Assembly: GCA_039090855.1 (NCBI GenBank)
Contig: CM077025.1
Location: 98,250,489-98,314,488, forward strand
From: Macrothele yani
Taxonomy: Eukaryota; Arthropoda; Arachnida; Araneae; Macrothelidae
Direction of reading: 5' to 3'
DNA: 64,000 nt
The notes under the pieces were generated by a model that had not been told where the DNA came from, ran no database searches, and saw only the letters and a program-made list of their open reading frames with translations. Positions 1-11,708 of this stretch are shown piece after piece; the stretch's first letter is position 1; each line of letters opens with the position of its first letter. The position numbers and the translations under genes were made by a program.

Positions 1-1
1 A

Positions 2-406
2 CTGAGTATGATAGAACAAAAAAAGAGCGCCTTACCAATGGCATCAGCATGGCATCAACTGAAGGTTGACGGAAATGGCCAACTTGTTTCGGAACTGTTA
101 CACTCAGCCCCTATAGTGGTAAATCTTCAATTCCAGAAGTACAAGTACTCGATCGAAACCAGAACTGTCTGCCCAAAATTCACGGAGGCAGAAATCAAGG
201 TAACAGGCTGTTTTGCATGCGAGCCCTTGGCTACGGTAGAGATCGAAGCTTTCTCATCGTGCGCAGCCGGGATTGTGGACGTTCACTTCGAAAAACTCAC
301 GGTGCACACTCGATCGGTAAAACTACAGACGGAAAGACGAACGATCAAGATAAATGTTACCAGGAACTATTCCTCGGCGCAATGGCACGGCACCCATATG
401 AACTGA
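2..406 (+). pseudogene. Partial ORF at window edge, possibly env-like glycoprotein fragment of an LTR element
   Basis: An open frame of about 135 codons runs from the left edge to a stop at 404-406; the first ATG is at 8 but the frame is open upstream, so the true start lies outside the window. The segment is rich in beta-type residues and has spaced cysteines (a Cys-Phe-Ala-Cys pair at about residues 66-69, then a Ser-Cys about 14 residues later). That spacing resembles the C-terminal part of phlebovirus-type fusion glycoproteins captured as env genes by some invertebrate LTR retrotransposons. This is a weak recollection, not an alignment. No protease, RT or integrase is visible because the window starts here. 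It could equally be an unrelated host or mobile-element exon. Confidence 0.3.
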
Positions 407-2889
407 ACGTGGAGATGGTGTTAGCCTACATCACTCCCGTCGGTTAGGCTGATCTCCAAAGGAACTCTGAGAAACTAGCTGAGTGCTTAAGAGATGGGAA
501 CGCCCAAAACCGAAACCATATCGCCGAACGGAGGCGCGTACCCGAGCAAATATTGTGTGTCGCCGAGAAGACGGCGGCTGAAGAAATCTGTCACTATCGG
601 AAAGAATTCATATATATATATATATATATACAGTGCATATGTTATCTGTCAATGTCAAACTTAGAATTAGATTCGGTGGAGGAATTTAATATTTATTGAA
701 CATTATTATAATAATCTTACTCGTAGTTTTATGTTTATTGTATGTGCTTATAATTACATTATGTGTCATATGTGTGCATAAGTTTTCGCAAATAATTGTA
801 ATTCATCGCATGTTGAAATGAGCGAAAACGAGCAGCCTTGCAAGAGAGGAAGGAATCCACAGCACCTAACTTTGGGGGACAAAACTCTTCAACCCTATGG
901 GAGAGGGAGATAATGTTACCCGTATGTCCTCCGGAATATCGTGTAACATCGGACCATGATTTCGTAGGTATGAATTTCGGAAAGCGGGCCTACAAATTAG
1001 TAAGTGTGGGAAAGCAATATATTCACCAAATAATTCCTACGGTATCGCATAGTACGAGGAAATAGTTAAACGAGGAAGAGTAGTTACCAAGTAAACAATT
1101 TAGAGAGCGCGGGAATTGGGAAAGAAAATCCGAGAAGCATAATGTGGACAGGCGTTCTAAGAGGATAATTATAATACCTATTTCATAATTTTTCTAAGAC
1201 CTGGCTGAGCAGATTTCTTTCTTGAGGAGGAAATTCCTTATTTTTTTTTCATCATTCTTTTGAATTGTTTTTTTTATTTTATTTTGTGTTCCCCGAGCTC
1301 TCCGGAAATTCCAGTAAGAATACGCACGAAACACACCCCTAGGTTAGTAAAGAGAAAACTCGGAGGTTTTAGCAAGCAACGCTACGAGAATGAAATGCTC
1401 GCAATCACAGGTGGGGGCCAATTTACTGGACCTTTCGCTATTAACGAAGTCACGTTTTACGCACGCTAGCGGGCAACGAACAGGGCATATTTCTCGTAGT
1501 GGGCGTAACTGGTTGACACCAACAGAAAGAGTCATACAGGAAGCGTACGTGAAAATTCTAAGGCAGCGCGGACATCCCGCGGAGCAGTTGACAAGATAAA
1601 GGAATATTCATCTTCAAGAAAACTCGATGTTCTCAAGCCTTTGCCAACGAATCGGAGGGATTCCCATACAGGGATGTAAACCAATGCCGAAGCGAGGAAA
1701 AGCGGCCCAACCAATAAGGGGAGAACCATTTGGGTAGGACAGGAACACCCCCGAACCCCTTAAACATAGACGAGAGAAAAGTTTTTTTTTTTAGGCGGAG
1801 ATGATTTGGAGAGAACACGGGATGGAATGATGACTGCTATTTCTGGGTGAACGCAGAGAGGACAGAATGGACTCTAGATGAATCCTGAGCAGAATATCGC
1901 AGAAAGAATTTAGTTAGGAGCTTTTCTCCTGAGAAGACGCTAAAAATTGAGCAAGTTGATTTCCAGGTGAAGGGAAGTATGATGTTTTTCCCTGAGAGGA
2001 TTTTACGCAATTTTTGGGTGAAGCATCGAGTGATCTCATGCGGGCAGTGTGCATTCAGCAGGACCGGATGAGGTCCCAACCATAGACTTTATACCTATAA
2101 GTAATACCGGACGACAACGAAATAGATGAAAAGAAAAGAATTTGGTGAGAAAAATTTCATAATTCCCAATATCTCGTTAGCATGATCATGATTTTGTCTC
2201 CTATACATCCTCGGTAGAAAAGATAATTTTAATCTCTTGCAAGTGCTGAATAACATAATGTGTCTTATATTTTGCGGAAGGTGAACTTTAAAATATGATT
2301 GCGAATATCAAAAAGCATAATGAACTTAAAATATATTTTGGTTTAAATTAATAGAAATCTCCACCGATCAGTGTAATAGATTTTAAGGAAACACAAATGA
2401 AAATAAATTCTGTATTTTATAATGAAATTTACCCGAGTTTCTCAAATCTTTGAAAATTCAAAATAAGTGAATCTTTGTTTATTTTAACCTGAATAATTAA
2501 GTAGAACAATCGTAAAGTTTTGGTAGAGTAACAACTCCAAGATTTTAAGAAGAAAATAACTTTTAACATTTAGCAAACCCAGTCACAGGAAAATAAAAGG
2601 TCCAAATCTGACATGAGTTTATTAAATTTCAAGCGGCATATGGAGGAATATGGGTTTCCCATGTTCTCCCATATGAAACACAACGCAATGCACCCGTCAA
2701 CCCTGAACTTGGAGACCCTCCATTAGGGAACCCAACTTCACGGTAGACACCCATAGGCGGAAGATAATAGAGAGTAAAGAGTTACGAAAATTAACGGCCT
2801 TCTTAATAATTAATCCCACTGCAGCGAATAGGACGCAGCAGATGGTTCGCCCTCACATCGAGTAGGGGGTGGTAATAGGGGGCGTAAAA
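407..2889. other. No gene recognised; possible LTR or flank of the edge element
   Basis: AT-rich non-coding DNA. A (TA)n run lies at about 610-631. Short open frames here have no recognisable composition. If the edge ORF belongs to an LTR element, its 3' LTR should lie in this stretch, but I could not define LTR borders because the partner LTR is outside the window. Confidence 0.5.
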
Positions 2890-4310
2890 GTAAATTACAT
2901 TTTTCCCGATAACTCTTCTTCTAAAACTCCGATTTGAAAAAAATTTCTTCAACGGATACATCTCTTGATGGAAAATCTTTTGCATATAATTTCAAGTTTT
3001 TGGTAAAGAATACTTTGGCCACCAAGGGGCGTAAGTGTTAATTTTTGCTTCTGATATATTTGCCATAATATCTGAGCTTCTAAAATATCGATTGAAAAAC
3101 GTCTTTCGTGGACTGATGCCACTCACATCGATAAAAATTTTCGAAATATTTTCTTCTTAAAATATTCCACAGTTTTTCCGCCAGGGGGCGTAGATGTATA
3201 TCTTATTTTTGTCAATATCTCTACTTCTAGGAGTCCGATTTGAAAAATTCCTTTTTTGTTAGATAGTGTTTCCAGTGTGGCATGTTTTTCATATAATTTC
3301 AAAATTTGCAATTAATTAATAGACTTTCCGTTCGGGGCGTAATGGTTAATTGCACCCCCCCCCTATATTCCTGCTTCTAAATTTCCCATTTGAAAATTTT
3401 TTTCTGCACCGGATACAGCTCCTGATGGGAAATCCTTTGCCCATAATTTATAATTTTAGATAAAAATGGTTTGGCCACCAGGTAGCGTAAGTCTCAATTT
3501 CCGCTTCTGGTGTATTTGCAGCAAAATACGAGCTTCTAAAATCTCGATTGAAAAAAAAGTGGTTTGTTCACCGATACTACTGATGTCGACAAACCTTTTA
3601 GGAACATTGTCTTCTTGAAATAATACATGGCTTCTACGCCAGGTGGAGTAGATGTATATCTTATTTTTGTCAATATCTCTACTTCAAGGAGTACGATTTG
3701 AAAAATTCCTTCTTTGTTGGATAGAGTTTCCGATGCGAAATGTTTTTCCTATAAATTCAAAATTTTCAATGAAATCATAGACTTTCCGCTGAGGGCACAA
3801 GGTAAATTGCGTTTTCTGCGTTAATTCTGCTCCTAAAACTCCGATTTGAAAAATTCTTCCTGTATCGTATACAAGACCTGATGGAAAATATTTTTCACAG
3901 AATTTCTAATGTTTGATGAAGAATGTTTTGGCCACCAGGGGTCATAAGTGTTAATTTCTGCTTCTGATGTATTTGTAGCAAAATCTGCGCTCCTGAAAAC
4001 TCGAATACATTTTTTTTTCTTGGACCGATTGTGCTCATATGGAAATACCTTTTGAGAATACTTTCTTCCTAAAATAATGCATGGTTTTCCCACCAGGGGA
4101 CGTAAAGTCACATCTTATTTTTGTCGATATCTCTGTTTCTAAGAGTCCGATTTGAAAAATTATTTCTGTGTTGGAGAGCGTTTCCAGTGCGAAATGTTTC
4201 TCATATAAATTCATGTTGTTCTTAACGCACAAGTCTGCAACCAGAGGGCGTAAGCTCACGATTCCGTTTACATCCATATCTGAGGGATTAATAAACCCGA
4301 TTAAAAAACT
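2890..4310 (+). repeat. Degenerate satellite, ~150 bp monomers in a ~455 bp three-monomer unit
   Basis: About nine related monomers in tandem. Each carries a box close to CCACCAGGGGGCGTAAG and ends near CTTCTAAAACTCCGATTTGA. Three subtypes alternate: subtype A starts near 2931, 3387 and 3840 and contains GCTTCTGATGTATTTG; subtype B contains TGTATATCTTATTTTTGTC; subtype C contains GTGCGAAATGTTTTTC. The A-to-A spacing is about 455 bp, so this is a higher-order repeat. Related monomers recur at 27.35-28.35 kb. Confidence 0.8.
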
Positions 4311-4669
4311 GCTTTCTTCCGTCAGATACTATTGTTTTCCATACCGGTTCCATTGACTTTGAATAGCTTTGATAAATTTAATTTGCGTAAGAACGGATTC
4401 AAAAGACGTGTTTATTACACCCGAAAATTCGGTGTCATCTTTCTTGTCAATACTTCATTCAAAGCTACCCGCAAAAATTCCTGGCTGTTTGCTATTTCTT
4501 TAATCAGCTTCACGTGAAGTTTCCGCAAAAAAATATTTTGTAAAATCTGTTTTTGCTGAGGCTAAAGGCCCTCTTAACCGTGAGGCCTACCCGCATTACG
4601 GGGTTGCGGGAGCTATCGGTAACCTCCTGGTTTATACATGGGTCCAACCCCAAGTTTTCTCTTTATATA

Positions 4670-6094
4670 CAGTCATCGTAAAAAAAATATTTGCACCCAG
4701 GAAGAAGCAACCGACAGGAATGAAACTTGGTGGGTATAGGTTTGACATCGTGAGACATGCAAAGGATTCAAGTATCACGATTCGCCGGGCATGTGAAGCA
4801 AGCAAGGAGGAGTCGTAGCGCTGTGCCTGACCGGCTATATAAGGTCATCCCGTTGCCCGTGTTTGACATTCTGACTCATGCTGTCTTGTTGGGTGCATCC
4901 TTTGCAAGAGAAGTATGCCTCGGAGAAAAGTTCGGAAGGAATTCTAACAGTTGGAGGAGTTCGAGATGATGCAGGAGTTCATTCGAGATGGGCAGGAGGA
5001 GTTCGTTGTCGGGCTCCGGGAAGCGGGATGGTCTTATCGCCGTATTGCGCGCCATACCGGTCGTGCGGATATCACCATAGCACGCTGTTGGCGGCAGTGG
5101 ATAGAACAAGGCACGCAGCATCGACAGGAAGGATATGGGCGACCTAGACTAGCCACGGAGAAAACGGAACGACATGCGCAGGAGTGACCCAACAGACACA
5201 ATTGAGGATATGCAGTGAGCAGTGGTGCCCTCCATACATTGTCCGATTAGTGCCAGCCCCATTGGCAGACCGTTACGACGATTACCTTAACACCATTGCA
5301 TCGTCGCCAAAGACTGCAATGATGTCGTGCCAGACTGTCATGGAGCAACTCAGACTGGCAGAGGGGGATCTTCAGTGACGAGTCCCGTTTTTGTCTAGGA
5401 GGAGACGACAAACCAATCTGTGCGTAGAGGAACAGTAGTCAGTGCCAAGATGAACGGTTTGTTGTCGAGCGTCACACATCCAGAAGTCCTGGTGTCGTGG
5501 TGTGGTGTGCAATTGCCTACGATGCCCGATCACCTTTGGTGTTCATTACAGGCACTTTGACAGCCCAACGTTACGTTAATGAGGTCCTGCAACCAGTGGC
5601 CCTACCGTTTTTGACCACTCACTCTGGTGCGATTTTCCAACAGGAGAACGTTCGTCCCCATATTGCTGCTATCTCTAGAGTTTTCCTTCAAGGCACTGAC
5701 ACTCTGCCATGACCAGCCGCATCGCCAGATCTCTCGAAGATTGAAAATGTGTGGGATGCTATTGGACGCGCTATCCACACTCCACCCCTACCGCACAATC
5801 TGTAGGAACTGCGTGAGGAGATTCAAGCTGCATGGGATGGCTTATCGCAGGACACCGTTAGGAATCTGTACGACTCCCTGCCGAGATGTCTGTGTGAGCA
5901 AATGTGGCAGCCCGACGGCATACTGAGAGACATTATACTCATTGTCGTGTGGCTCAATAAATATTGTCCATATCAGTCTCAATGTTTAATCATTTATTCT
6001 TCTCCGTCACCTTTTCCTTCCTCTCGAATAGAATTGCAATCCGACAACTCCTTCAGGTGCAACTATTTTTTTTTTTTTTTTTTTACGATCAGTG
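4670..6094 (+). mobile_element. Tc1-family DNA transposon, degenerate, with TIRs and TA target duplication
   Basis: The left end CAGTCATCGTAAAAAAAATA and the right end (reverse complement CACTGATCGTAAAAAAA...ATAGTTGCACC) form inverted repeats, flanked by TA at 4668-4669 and 6095-6096. The oligo-A/T run inside the right repeat has lengthened to about 18 bp. Total length of about 1.4 kb fits a Tc1 element with a single transposase gene. Confidence 0.85.
4915..5926 (+). pseudogene. Tc1-type transposase pseudogene
   Basis: The ATG at 4915 begins with the basic PRRKVRKEF stretch seen in many arthropod Tc1 proteins. A Gln codon has become TAA at 4945; the same frame continues through a paired-like helix-turn-helix (GLREAGWSYRRIARHTGRAD) and an RPR-type linker to about 5187. 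After that the catalytic half is scattered over frames: a SDESRF-like first aspartate motif near 5380 and a QQ-EN-type second motif near 5640. The C-terminus ends in the family-typical PTAY-stop at 5926. Several frameshifts and deletions mean it cannot encode an active enzyme. It should have been a ~340-residue cut-and-paste transposase binding the TIRs. Confidence 0.85.
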
Positions 6095-6468
6095 TATGTA
6101 TACTGTATGCAAATCCTCAACCAACAAAAAAATCAGAAATTCGGAACACTTCGGGCCCCAGTTATTTCCGATAAGAGAGGGGCACTACCTGACCATGGAC
6201 GGCGGAAGTCAGAGTACACGAGGATCTGGACCCCACTGGAATTTCATGGTCGCCTCACTGGAGTAGGGTCTTCGCACGAAACATCTTAAAAATTTGTGGT
6301 TCACATATGACTTTGTTTTCTTTAACGAAATTTTCCTGGAGACCGTCACCACGTTTCGCAGTTTTCTGGAAAACGCTTCAAGTACAATTCTGAAAATAAA
6401 AGTTGCACAAATAAGTTGAAAAAAATAACTCACCTTTGTGTTTTTCACTTTAAAGAAGATCGTTGAAG

Positions 6469-7891
6469 CAGGGGCGGTTCGTCATTAGGGGCCAGAGGGG
6501 CCGGGCCTCACCTAAAAATTTATATTTCTAGAATTATTTTTTTTGTCCTGATTCTTATTCTTTCCCTTAACTACATGGTGATAAACCTTTCCCTTCAAAA
6601 ACCATTACCTAAGGGAAAGTTTCCTTCATAAACGAAAAACTATTCACTGAGGAAAGAGATCGCTTCAGAGTGTGAGGTTGTTGGGGCCAGCTCCAACAGG
6701 CCCCAGTAAAATCACAACGCAAGCGAAGAGGAGCTGATTTCCTCCCCGTCTCATTCAGTATGAAGACCTACATACAACACTGTCTTAACCGCGTGTGCAA
6801 AAAAAGCTGTGGGGCCCGATCTATCTGGCCCCGCGCTAATTTGATTGGCCGGGAGTGTATCCATTTCCTTAAAGCCGTGGGTTGACAGAGAAGCTTACCC
6901 AGACCAATCTCAAAGGTGGCGGGAGGGTTTTAAATGTCGTAGCAAAGTTCAGTTAGTTGTTTTTTCTGTGTGTGTCTCTCTCGGTGATGTGTTGTTCCTT
7001 CGTGTCGTGACTTTTTTGCTTGTCGAGTACAATGAATGGAGTGGATATTTTATTAAAATCTCCGTTGTTTGCTTTAAATCTGGAAGAAAAGCTTCACTTA
7101 AAAAAACTCAGTGCTTATCACCCCAAGAATGTTTAGTTTGAGCTTCACTTAAAAAAAAACAGTGCTCGTCAGCCCAAGAAATTGAGTCGAAAAGCTTCAC
7201 TTAAAAAAACTCTCTGCTTATCAGCCCAAGAATTTGAGTTTCCAAGATTATGAAGTTTACAAACGCTTTGCAGAACTAATTTCAGTTTTGACTAAGATGA
7301 TTTTCTATGTTAAAAATAAATAAATAAATGTGAAAACATGTAAGTATAATTTGCACATGAGTACATATATGTTTTTAGGTTTCACAAGTTCTTTAAAAAA
7401 AGTTAAACCTTTCAAATAATGCAAATGGTAGTATGGCACTCATTCTATATGGGACGAAATTCATGAAACGTTCCCTCCCTGCATATATTTGGAGTTATTA
7501 TTTTTCCCTACATTTTTTTTATCCTGTGAATCCTGAGATTATTCCTCAATTGAGAAATCTGAAGAAACACAAAGCACAACTAACATAAATGAATGCCCAT
7601 ATGTTTAAAGGTAAAAATTTTATTTAAGGAGTTTTAACATTTTTCTGTTAATAGTTATGCATTCTATTCTGAGGATTTTTTTTTTTTTTTTTTTTTCGTG
7701 TGCAATACAATAGTTGACACTTTCCTACCTTATTTGGGCATTATTATGAGTCAAGGGGGTAAACAGAGGCAGAGTGAAGGAATCTTGGGGGGGGGTCTGA
7801 ATAGTTGGCCTAATAATGACAGTTTTTTTTATTTCATTGTTTCACTTCGGCTACTGGCCCCAACAGTTTCAGTTGCCACGAGCCGCCACTG
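6469..7891 (+). mobile_element. hAT-like element, non-autonomous, 8 bp target duplication
   Basis: The left end CAGGGGCGGTTCGTCATTAG and the right end (reverse complement CAGTGGCGGCTCGTGGCAAC) are imperfect terminal inverted repeats with the CAG...CTG termini of hAT elements. Flanking octamers CGTTGAAG (6461-6468) and CGTTCAAG (7892-7899) match at 7 of 8 positions, as expected for a hAT duplication. The interior keeps only a short LEEKLHLKKLSAYHP-like peptide resembling the start of some hAT proteins; no dimerisation domain remains. Confidence 0.8.
7088..7245 (+). repeat. Three tandem ~55 bp repeats inside the hAT relic
   Basis: The segment GCTTCACTTAAAAAAACTC followed by a GTGCTTATCAGCCCAAGAA-like stretch occurs three times in a row. 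It lies in the remnant of the N-terminal coding region, so local duplication followed the loss of coding function. Confidence 0.75.
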
Positions 7892-7903
7892 CGTTCAAGT
7901 ATT

Positions 7904-8130
7904 ATCAGATGGCAATGGGCTGGATATATTCCTCGAAGAACTGACTACCGTTTAATGACAGATATTAGATTCCATTTGACCAATGGGGCAGGAAAAGACC
8001 CAAAAGTAGACCACCTGGGAGATGGGTGGATGAAATTCGAAATCATGCTGGTGTAATTTAAAAGAGGTATGCTTAAGACAAAAGTTATGGAAGAGACCTT
8101 CATCCAGCAGTGGACTGATAATAGTTGGCG
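7904..8130 (+). mobile_element. RTE LINE 3'-end fragment
   Basis: The stretch matches the last ~75 codons of the RTE copies at 15.3-18.4 kb and 58.4-61.2 kb (TGGCAATGGGCTGG, AGGAAAAGACCC, GGGAGATGGGTGGATGAAAT, CAGCAGTGGACTGATAAT) with several indels. It ends where the (TGA)n tail would start. The hAT at 6469-7891 lies immediately upstream and probably inserted in or next to it. Confidence 0.8.
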
Positions 8131-9127
8131 ATTATTTGTTACAGTACTTGCATAGATAAAGTGCGGTTTCTCTAACTCTCGGAGAAGGTGGTCCCCCCCC
8201 CCCCCACACACACACGGGGGAAAAACTATCGGGTATCTCCGCCTATGACTACTGTTACTAACTTTTTACTCAAAAACGAAGCTTCGTTGACGGGGGGGGG
8301 ACGAAATGTACGTATAATACAAACATAATTTGTATTAGTATTTTTCATCTCGCTTTTCTTTTCCATCGAACACGGAGGCTTTGTTTTGTTGTGAAATTTT
8401 TCCTCTTTCTTCTTTTTTCTTGAAATCGAAGTTTTAACAAAAGCAAGGCTTCGCGGTTTCCTCACGTCTACTGTTGTTTTCTTCGCAATCACCTGCAACT
8501 TTTCTTCCGAAATGCGAGAGTCAGATTTGCATTTGAAATACATTATATAAGCCGGCCATCTTTCTTTCACAAAAATCAGTAATTTAAATTGAAAATATTC
8601 CAGAGTAGAACACTACTCTTTGGATTCCTAAGTTTCTGGTTGTAGCGTCTACAGTTTTGTTGTTTCAATGAAAATTTTATTTGCATAAATTTAAATTTTT
8701 AAATTTTATTCAGTGGTTTTTCAACGTCAATAAGAATTTTGAAGCACTGTAGCTAATAATCGAGCATGTTACTGAAAATATGTTCTTTGAGAAGAGGCGA
8801 AATTTTAAAAACCAAACTGTATTGCTGTTTGATGAAACGTGCACAATTTACCCGGAATAGCTAAAAATTGTATGGATATAGATATTCAAATTTTTAGACA
8901 AACAGAATAAAAAAATTATTCAAAGTGCCTTTTCATTCGTTTCATTTACTAATTTCTTTATTTTTAAATGAAACTTTATTTTCAATTCAAAGCAAGTAAA
9001 TACTTTTGAATCTTACTCGTTTACAGGTCTCTAAAAAATCCAATTGACCTGTTTTCTCTTCGTCTTATTTATTTCTTGTTTAACTGCTTTTTAATTTTTG
9101 CAAGTTATTTAAAGGTTAAAATTCTCC
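8131..9127. other. No gene recognised
   Basis: AT-rich sequence with poly-C/CA low-complexity DNA at about 8192-8220 and a G run near 8292. The 114-codon minus-strand frame at 8226-8570 is lysine-rich and shows no domain; I do not call it a gene. Confidence 0.5.
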
Positions 9128-9284
9128 AGATACGTGGCGTCAGTAAATAAATAAATACATCGCTCTTTCCACGTTCCAGAAACACACAGCAACCGAAAAC
9201 AATTTCCACGGCGGCGGCTGAAAATAATTTTTTGGTTGCTGTGTGTTTCTGGAACGTGGAAAGACCGATTTATTTATTTATTTA
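9128..9284. mobile_element. Foldback/hairpin MITE, copy 1 (GTGGCGTCAG family)
   Basis: The arms AATAAATACATCGCTCTTTC...CAGCAACCGAAAA (about 9146-9200) and their complement (about 9229-9283) form a near-perfect hairpin of ~50 bp per arm around a short CGGCGGCGG-containing loop. The same family with the same GTGGCGTCAGT(A/G)AATAAA lead-in occurs at 38295-38398 and 38622-38785. Confidence 0.75.
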
Positions 9285-10805
9285 ATTTAAAGGTTTTTGA
9301 CGAAAGTTTAGAGCATTCCAAGTATTGTGCATATATTGCATATTTTCTAATGTTACATTGCCCTAAATGTACTATTTTACTTTTTTGTGTTGTCATTATT
9401 TGTCAGTTTCATGTTTATTACGCAGACTAATTACGATTGCTTTGTCCTATGCAAAAAATATTTTTATTTATTTATTTATTTTGCGATGTTACTTCTTTTG
9501 TCATCCTTCCTCAAATAATATTTTCACAAAAATTCTGGATGACCAATTTCACTACTTGGCGTTATATTTCTGTGCAGGTGATCTAAAGAAATTCAATTTT
9601 GTTGTTGTTGTTGTTGTTTTTGGAGGGAAGGGATTAATCAGCGCGCTGTACATTCATTTAACTTAGAAAATGTTTTTAGTTTAACAAAACTTCCCACTTT
9701 CAGCTTCTCTATATAACCATATCAACTTGTAAATCCAGATAGCTATTGACCAAAATCTCAAATTTTTTTATGAGCATTCGATACCAAACAACATCATAAG
9801 ATTTAAATTGTTGTTTGAGAATTCAACACAGCACAAGAAAACGCTTGAAAAACTTCGCAACGCAAAAGGATCAGGAAGATCTGAGTTACGTGCTGCCATC
9901 TAGCGAAATTATCTTAACAGACTTCTTTTGTACAATCAGGTGCTGCCATCTACAAAATCAGCACTGTTTTATTAAAAAAAAATTTTTTTTTTTGAGACTG
10001 TTCTCTTCCATTTTTACTATTGTTTCCACCTCTTTTCTTCAAGTCTATTTTTTCTACTGTAGTCTTCACTTCCTCATCCAGGAACTCAATTTCTTTGTTT
10101 TCTTCCTTCCTCTGCTTTTATCAGGTGAAGGATACAGGGAGCCGGGTCTCCCCCCCCCCCCACACACACACACCTGTGTCATTTTTATTGATGCTTTTAT
10201 TTGTTGCCAAAGCAACTGTTTTAATCAAAGGGAAATGTCCTTTCCTACATAAAATAAAAAAAATAAAACGTTGAATGCTTTTCTGGTATGCAGTGTATGT
10301 CATATTTATTCAGTTACAAAGTGTTGTCTGTATTATACTCTTCAGATTACTGATACAAAGGTTATACAGATCAGGGGCGCCGACTGTGTGGGTGCTCCGG
10401 GGCCAGCGCACCCATAATGTTTCGAATGGGTGCCTTGTACCCACTGAAAATTAAGCTTTCTCTCCTTTTTTTTATTTATTTTATATATTATTATAATTTT
10501 TTTCTTGTTAATGGAAAACATTGGAGGAGCTGACTGTGAACAAAGAAGGAGTAGCAAAATGTCATGTTTGGGCTGCCAGTAGGGAAAAATTATTGCTTCA
10601 TTTCTTTTACCCCGCTGATGGTCGGAAACTAGAAATGACGGGGAAACGATTTTAGGTGGTAAGTCTCTCACTAATCGCCTCAAGAAACCATTAGCGAATG
10701 TGACCAAGAGGGACAAACTAGTAACAGTACAAAGTTCTTTGAGAGAAAAACACCTTTTTTTTCAGTTCTTTCACTTTTTTATTAATGTGTTTTACATTAA
10801 ATGTA

Positions 10806-10898
10806 CTGTATGTTTAACACAAATACTGAGGGAAAATTGTATGTTTAACACAAATACTGAGGGAAAATTGTATGTTTAACACAAAATTTAGGGAAAAT
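10806..10898 (+). repeat. 31 bp tandem repeat, three copies
   Basis: The unit TATGTTTAACACAAATACTG plus AGGGAAAATTG is present twice exactly and a third time with changes. Confidence 0.8.
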
Positions 10899-11504
10899 TA
10901 AATGTTAGGGAGCCCTAAATAATCAGGCCCTGAATGTTAGACAGCGTTACCTTGCGACATTTACTGTGGATGTTCTCTTTTAATTCATCCAGCGTTCGAG
11001 TCCCATTTCTGCGCAAACTGAAAATGAGAATTGCTGTGGTTCCACAGGAAAATCCAGAGGAGTCAAATTATAGTAATTTTACTTTTGACCATACCATGTA
11101 TACAAACATATTAGGCACTATAGGAGTAAATAAATCCTTTTTTTTTTTTTTTAAATCGTATCGGTGGGGGGTGGAAAACTCAAAAGTACCCGAGACGTGC
11201 ATCAGTGCAAATTTTTAACCTAAAGTGCTCCAGGGGTGTTGAAATTTGAAAGAAATACAAGAAATTTTTATTCACATTATTTTTACAAATGAACTGCTTG
11301 AAAACGTAAATAATAATTCAAAATATTGGAAAACACAAATAATAATTCAGAAAAAAAATCACAAATTTTGATCTTCATGTTTAGGTGTTTTGAAAATCCA
11401 GTGGCTTTCCAAAATCCATGGGGGCGGGGGATAAAAGCCGAAAATGTTATGGTCTTCGACAACAGGTTGTCGCATTTGGGACAGATATATTTTACGGAGA
11501 AGCA

Positions 11505-11563
11505 GCATCAGAATCTACGTTAAATAGACACTAACAGCATCAGAATCTAGGTTAAATAGACAC
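11505..11563 (+). repeat. ~33 bp tandem duplication
   Basis: The unit GCATCAGAATCTACGTTAAA plus TAGACACTAACA is followed by a second copy with one G/C substitution. Confidence 0.7.
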
Positions 11564-11708
11564 TTTTTGAAAAAAGTTAATCTGCATTGAATTTCCGTAC
11601 CTTACCCCTCCCCCCCCCCCCCCTCTTTTCACTGCTTGTGCTCCATAACATTGTTATCGACTTGAGCACCCATTGTATTTCTGGAAAGTTGGCGCCTATG
11701 ATACAGAT

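Larger units (their letters stand above)
9285..11700. other. No gene recognised; low-complexity tracts
   Basis: AT-rich intergenic DNA holding a (TTG)n run near 9597-9620, a poly-C/(CA)n tract near 10150-10172, a hAT-like end CAGGGGCGCCGACTGTGTGG at 10374 without an identified partner, and short tandem repeats annotated separately. Some 100-145 codon frames here come from T-rich tracts and look non-coding. Confidence 0.5.

Noticed and set aside
8226..8570. 114-codon minus-strand ORF
   Set aside because: Lys/Ser-rich without domain; derived from T/C-rich non-coding sequence.
9367..9666. 99-codon hydrophobic ORF
   Set aside because: Built from T-rich and TTG-repeat tracts; composition is low complexity.
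10374..10450. hAT-like end CAGGGGCGCCGACTGTGTGG
   Set aside because: No matching inverted end or 8 bp duplication found; also true for CAGGGCCGTAGCTACC at 11776 and GACGTAGCCAGG at 24786.
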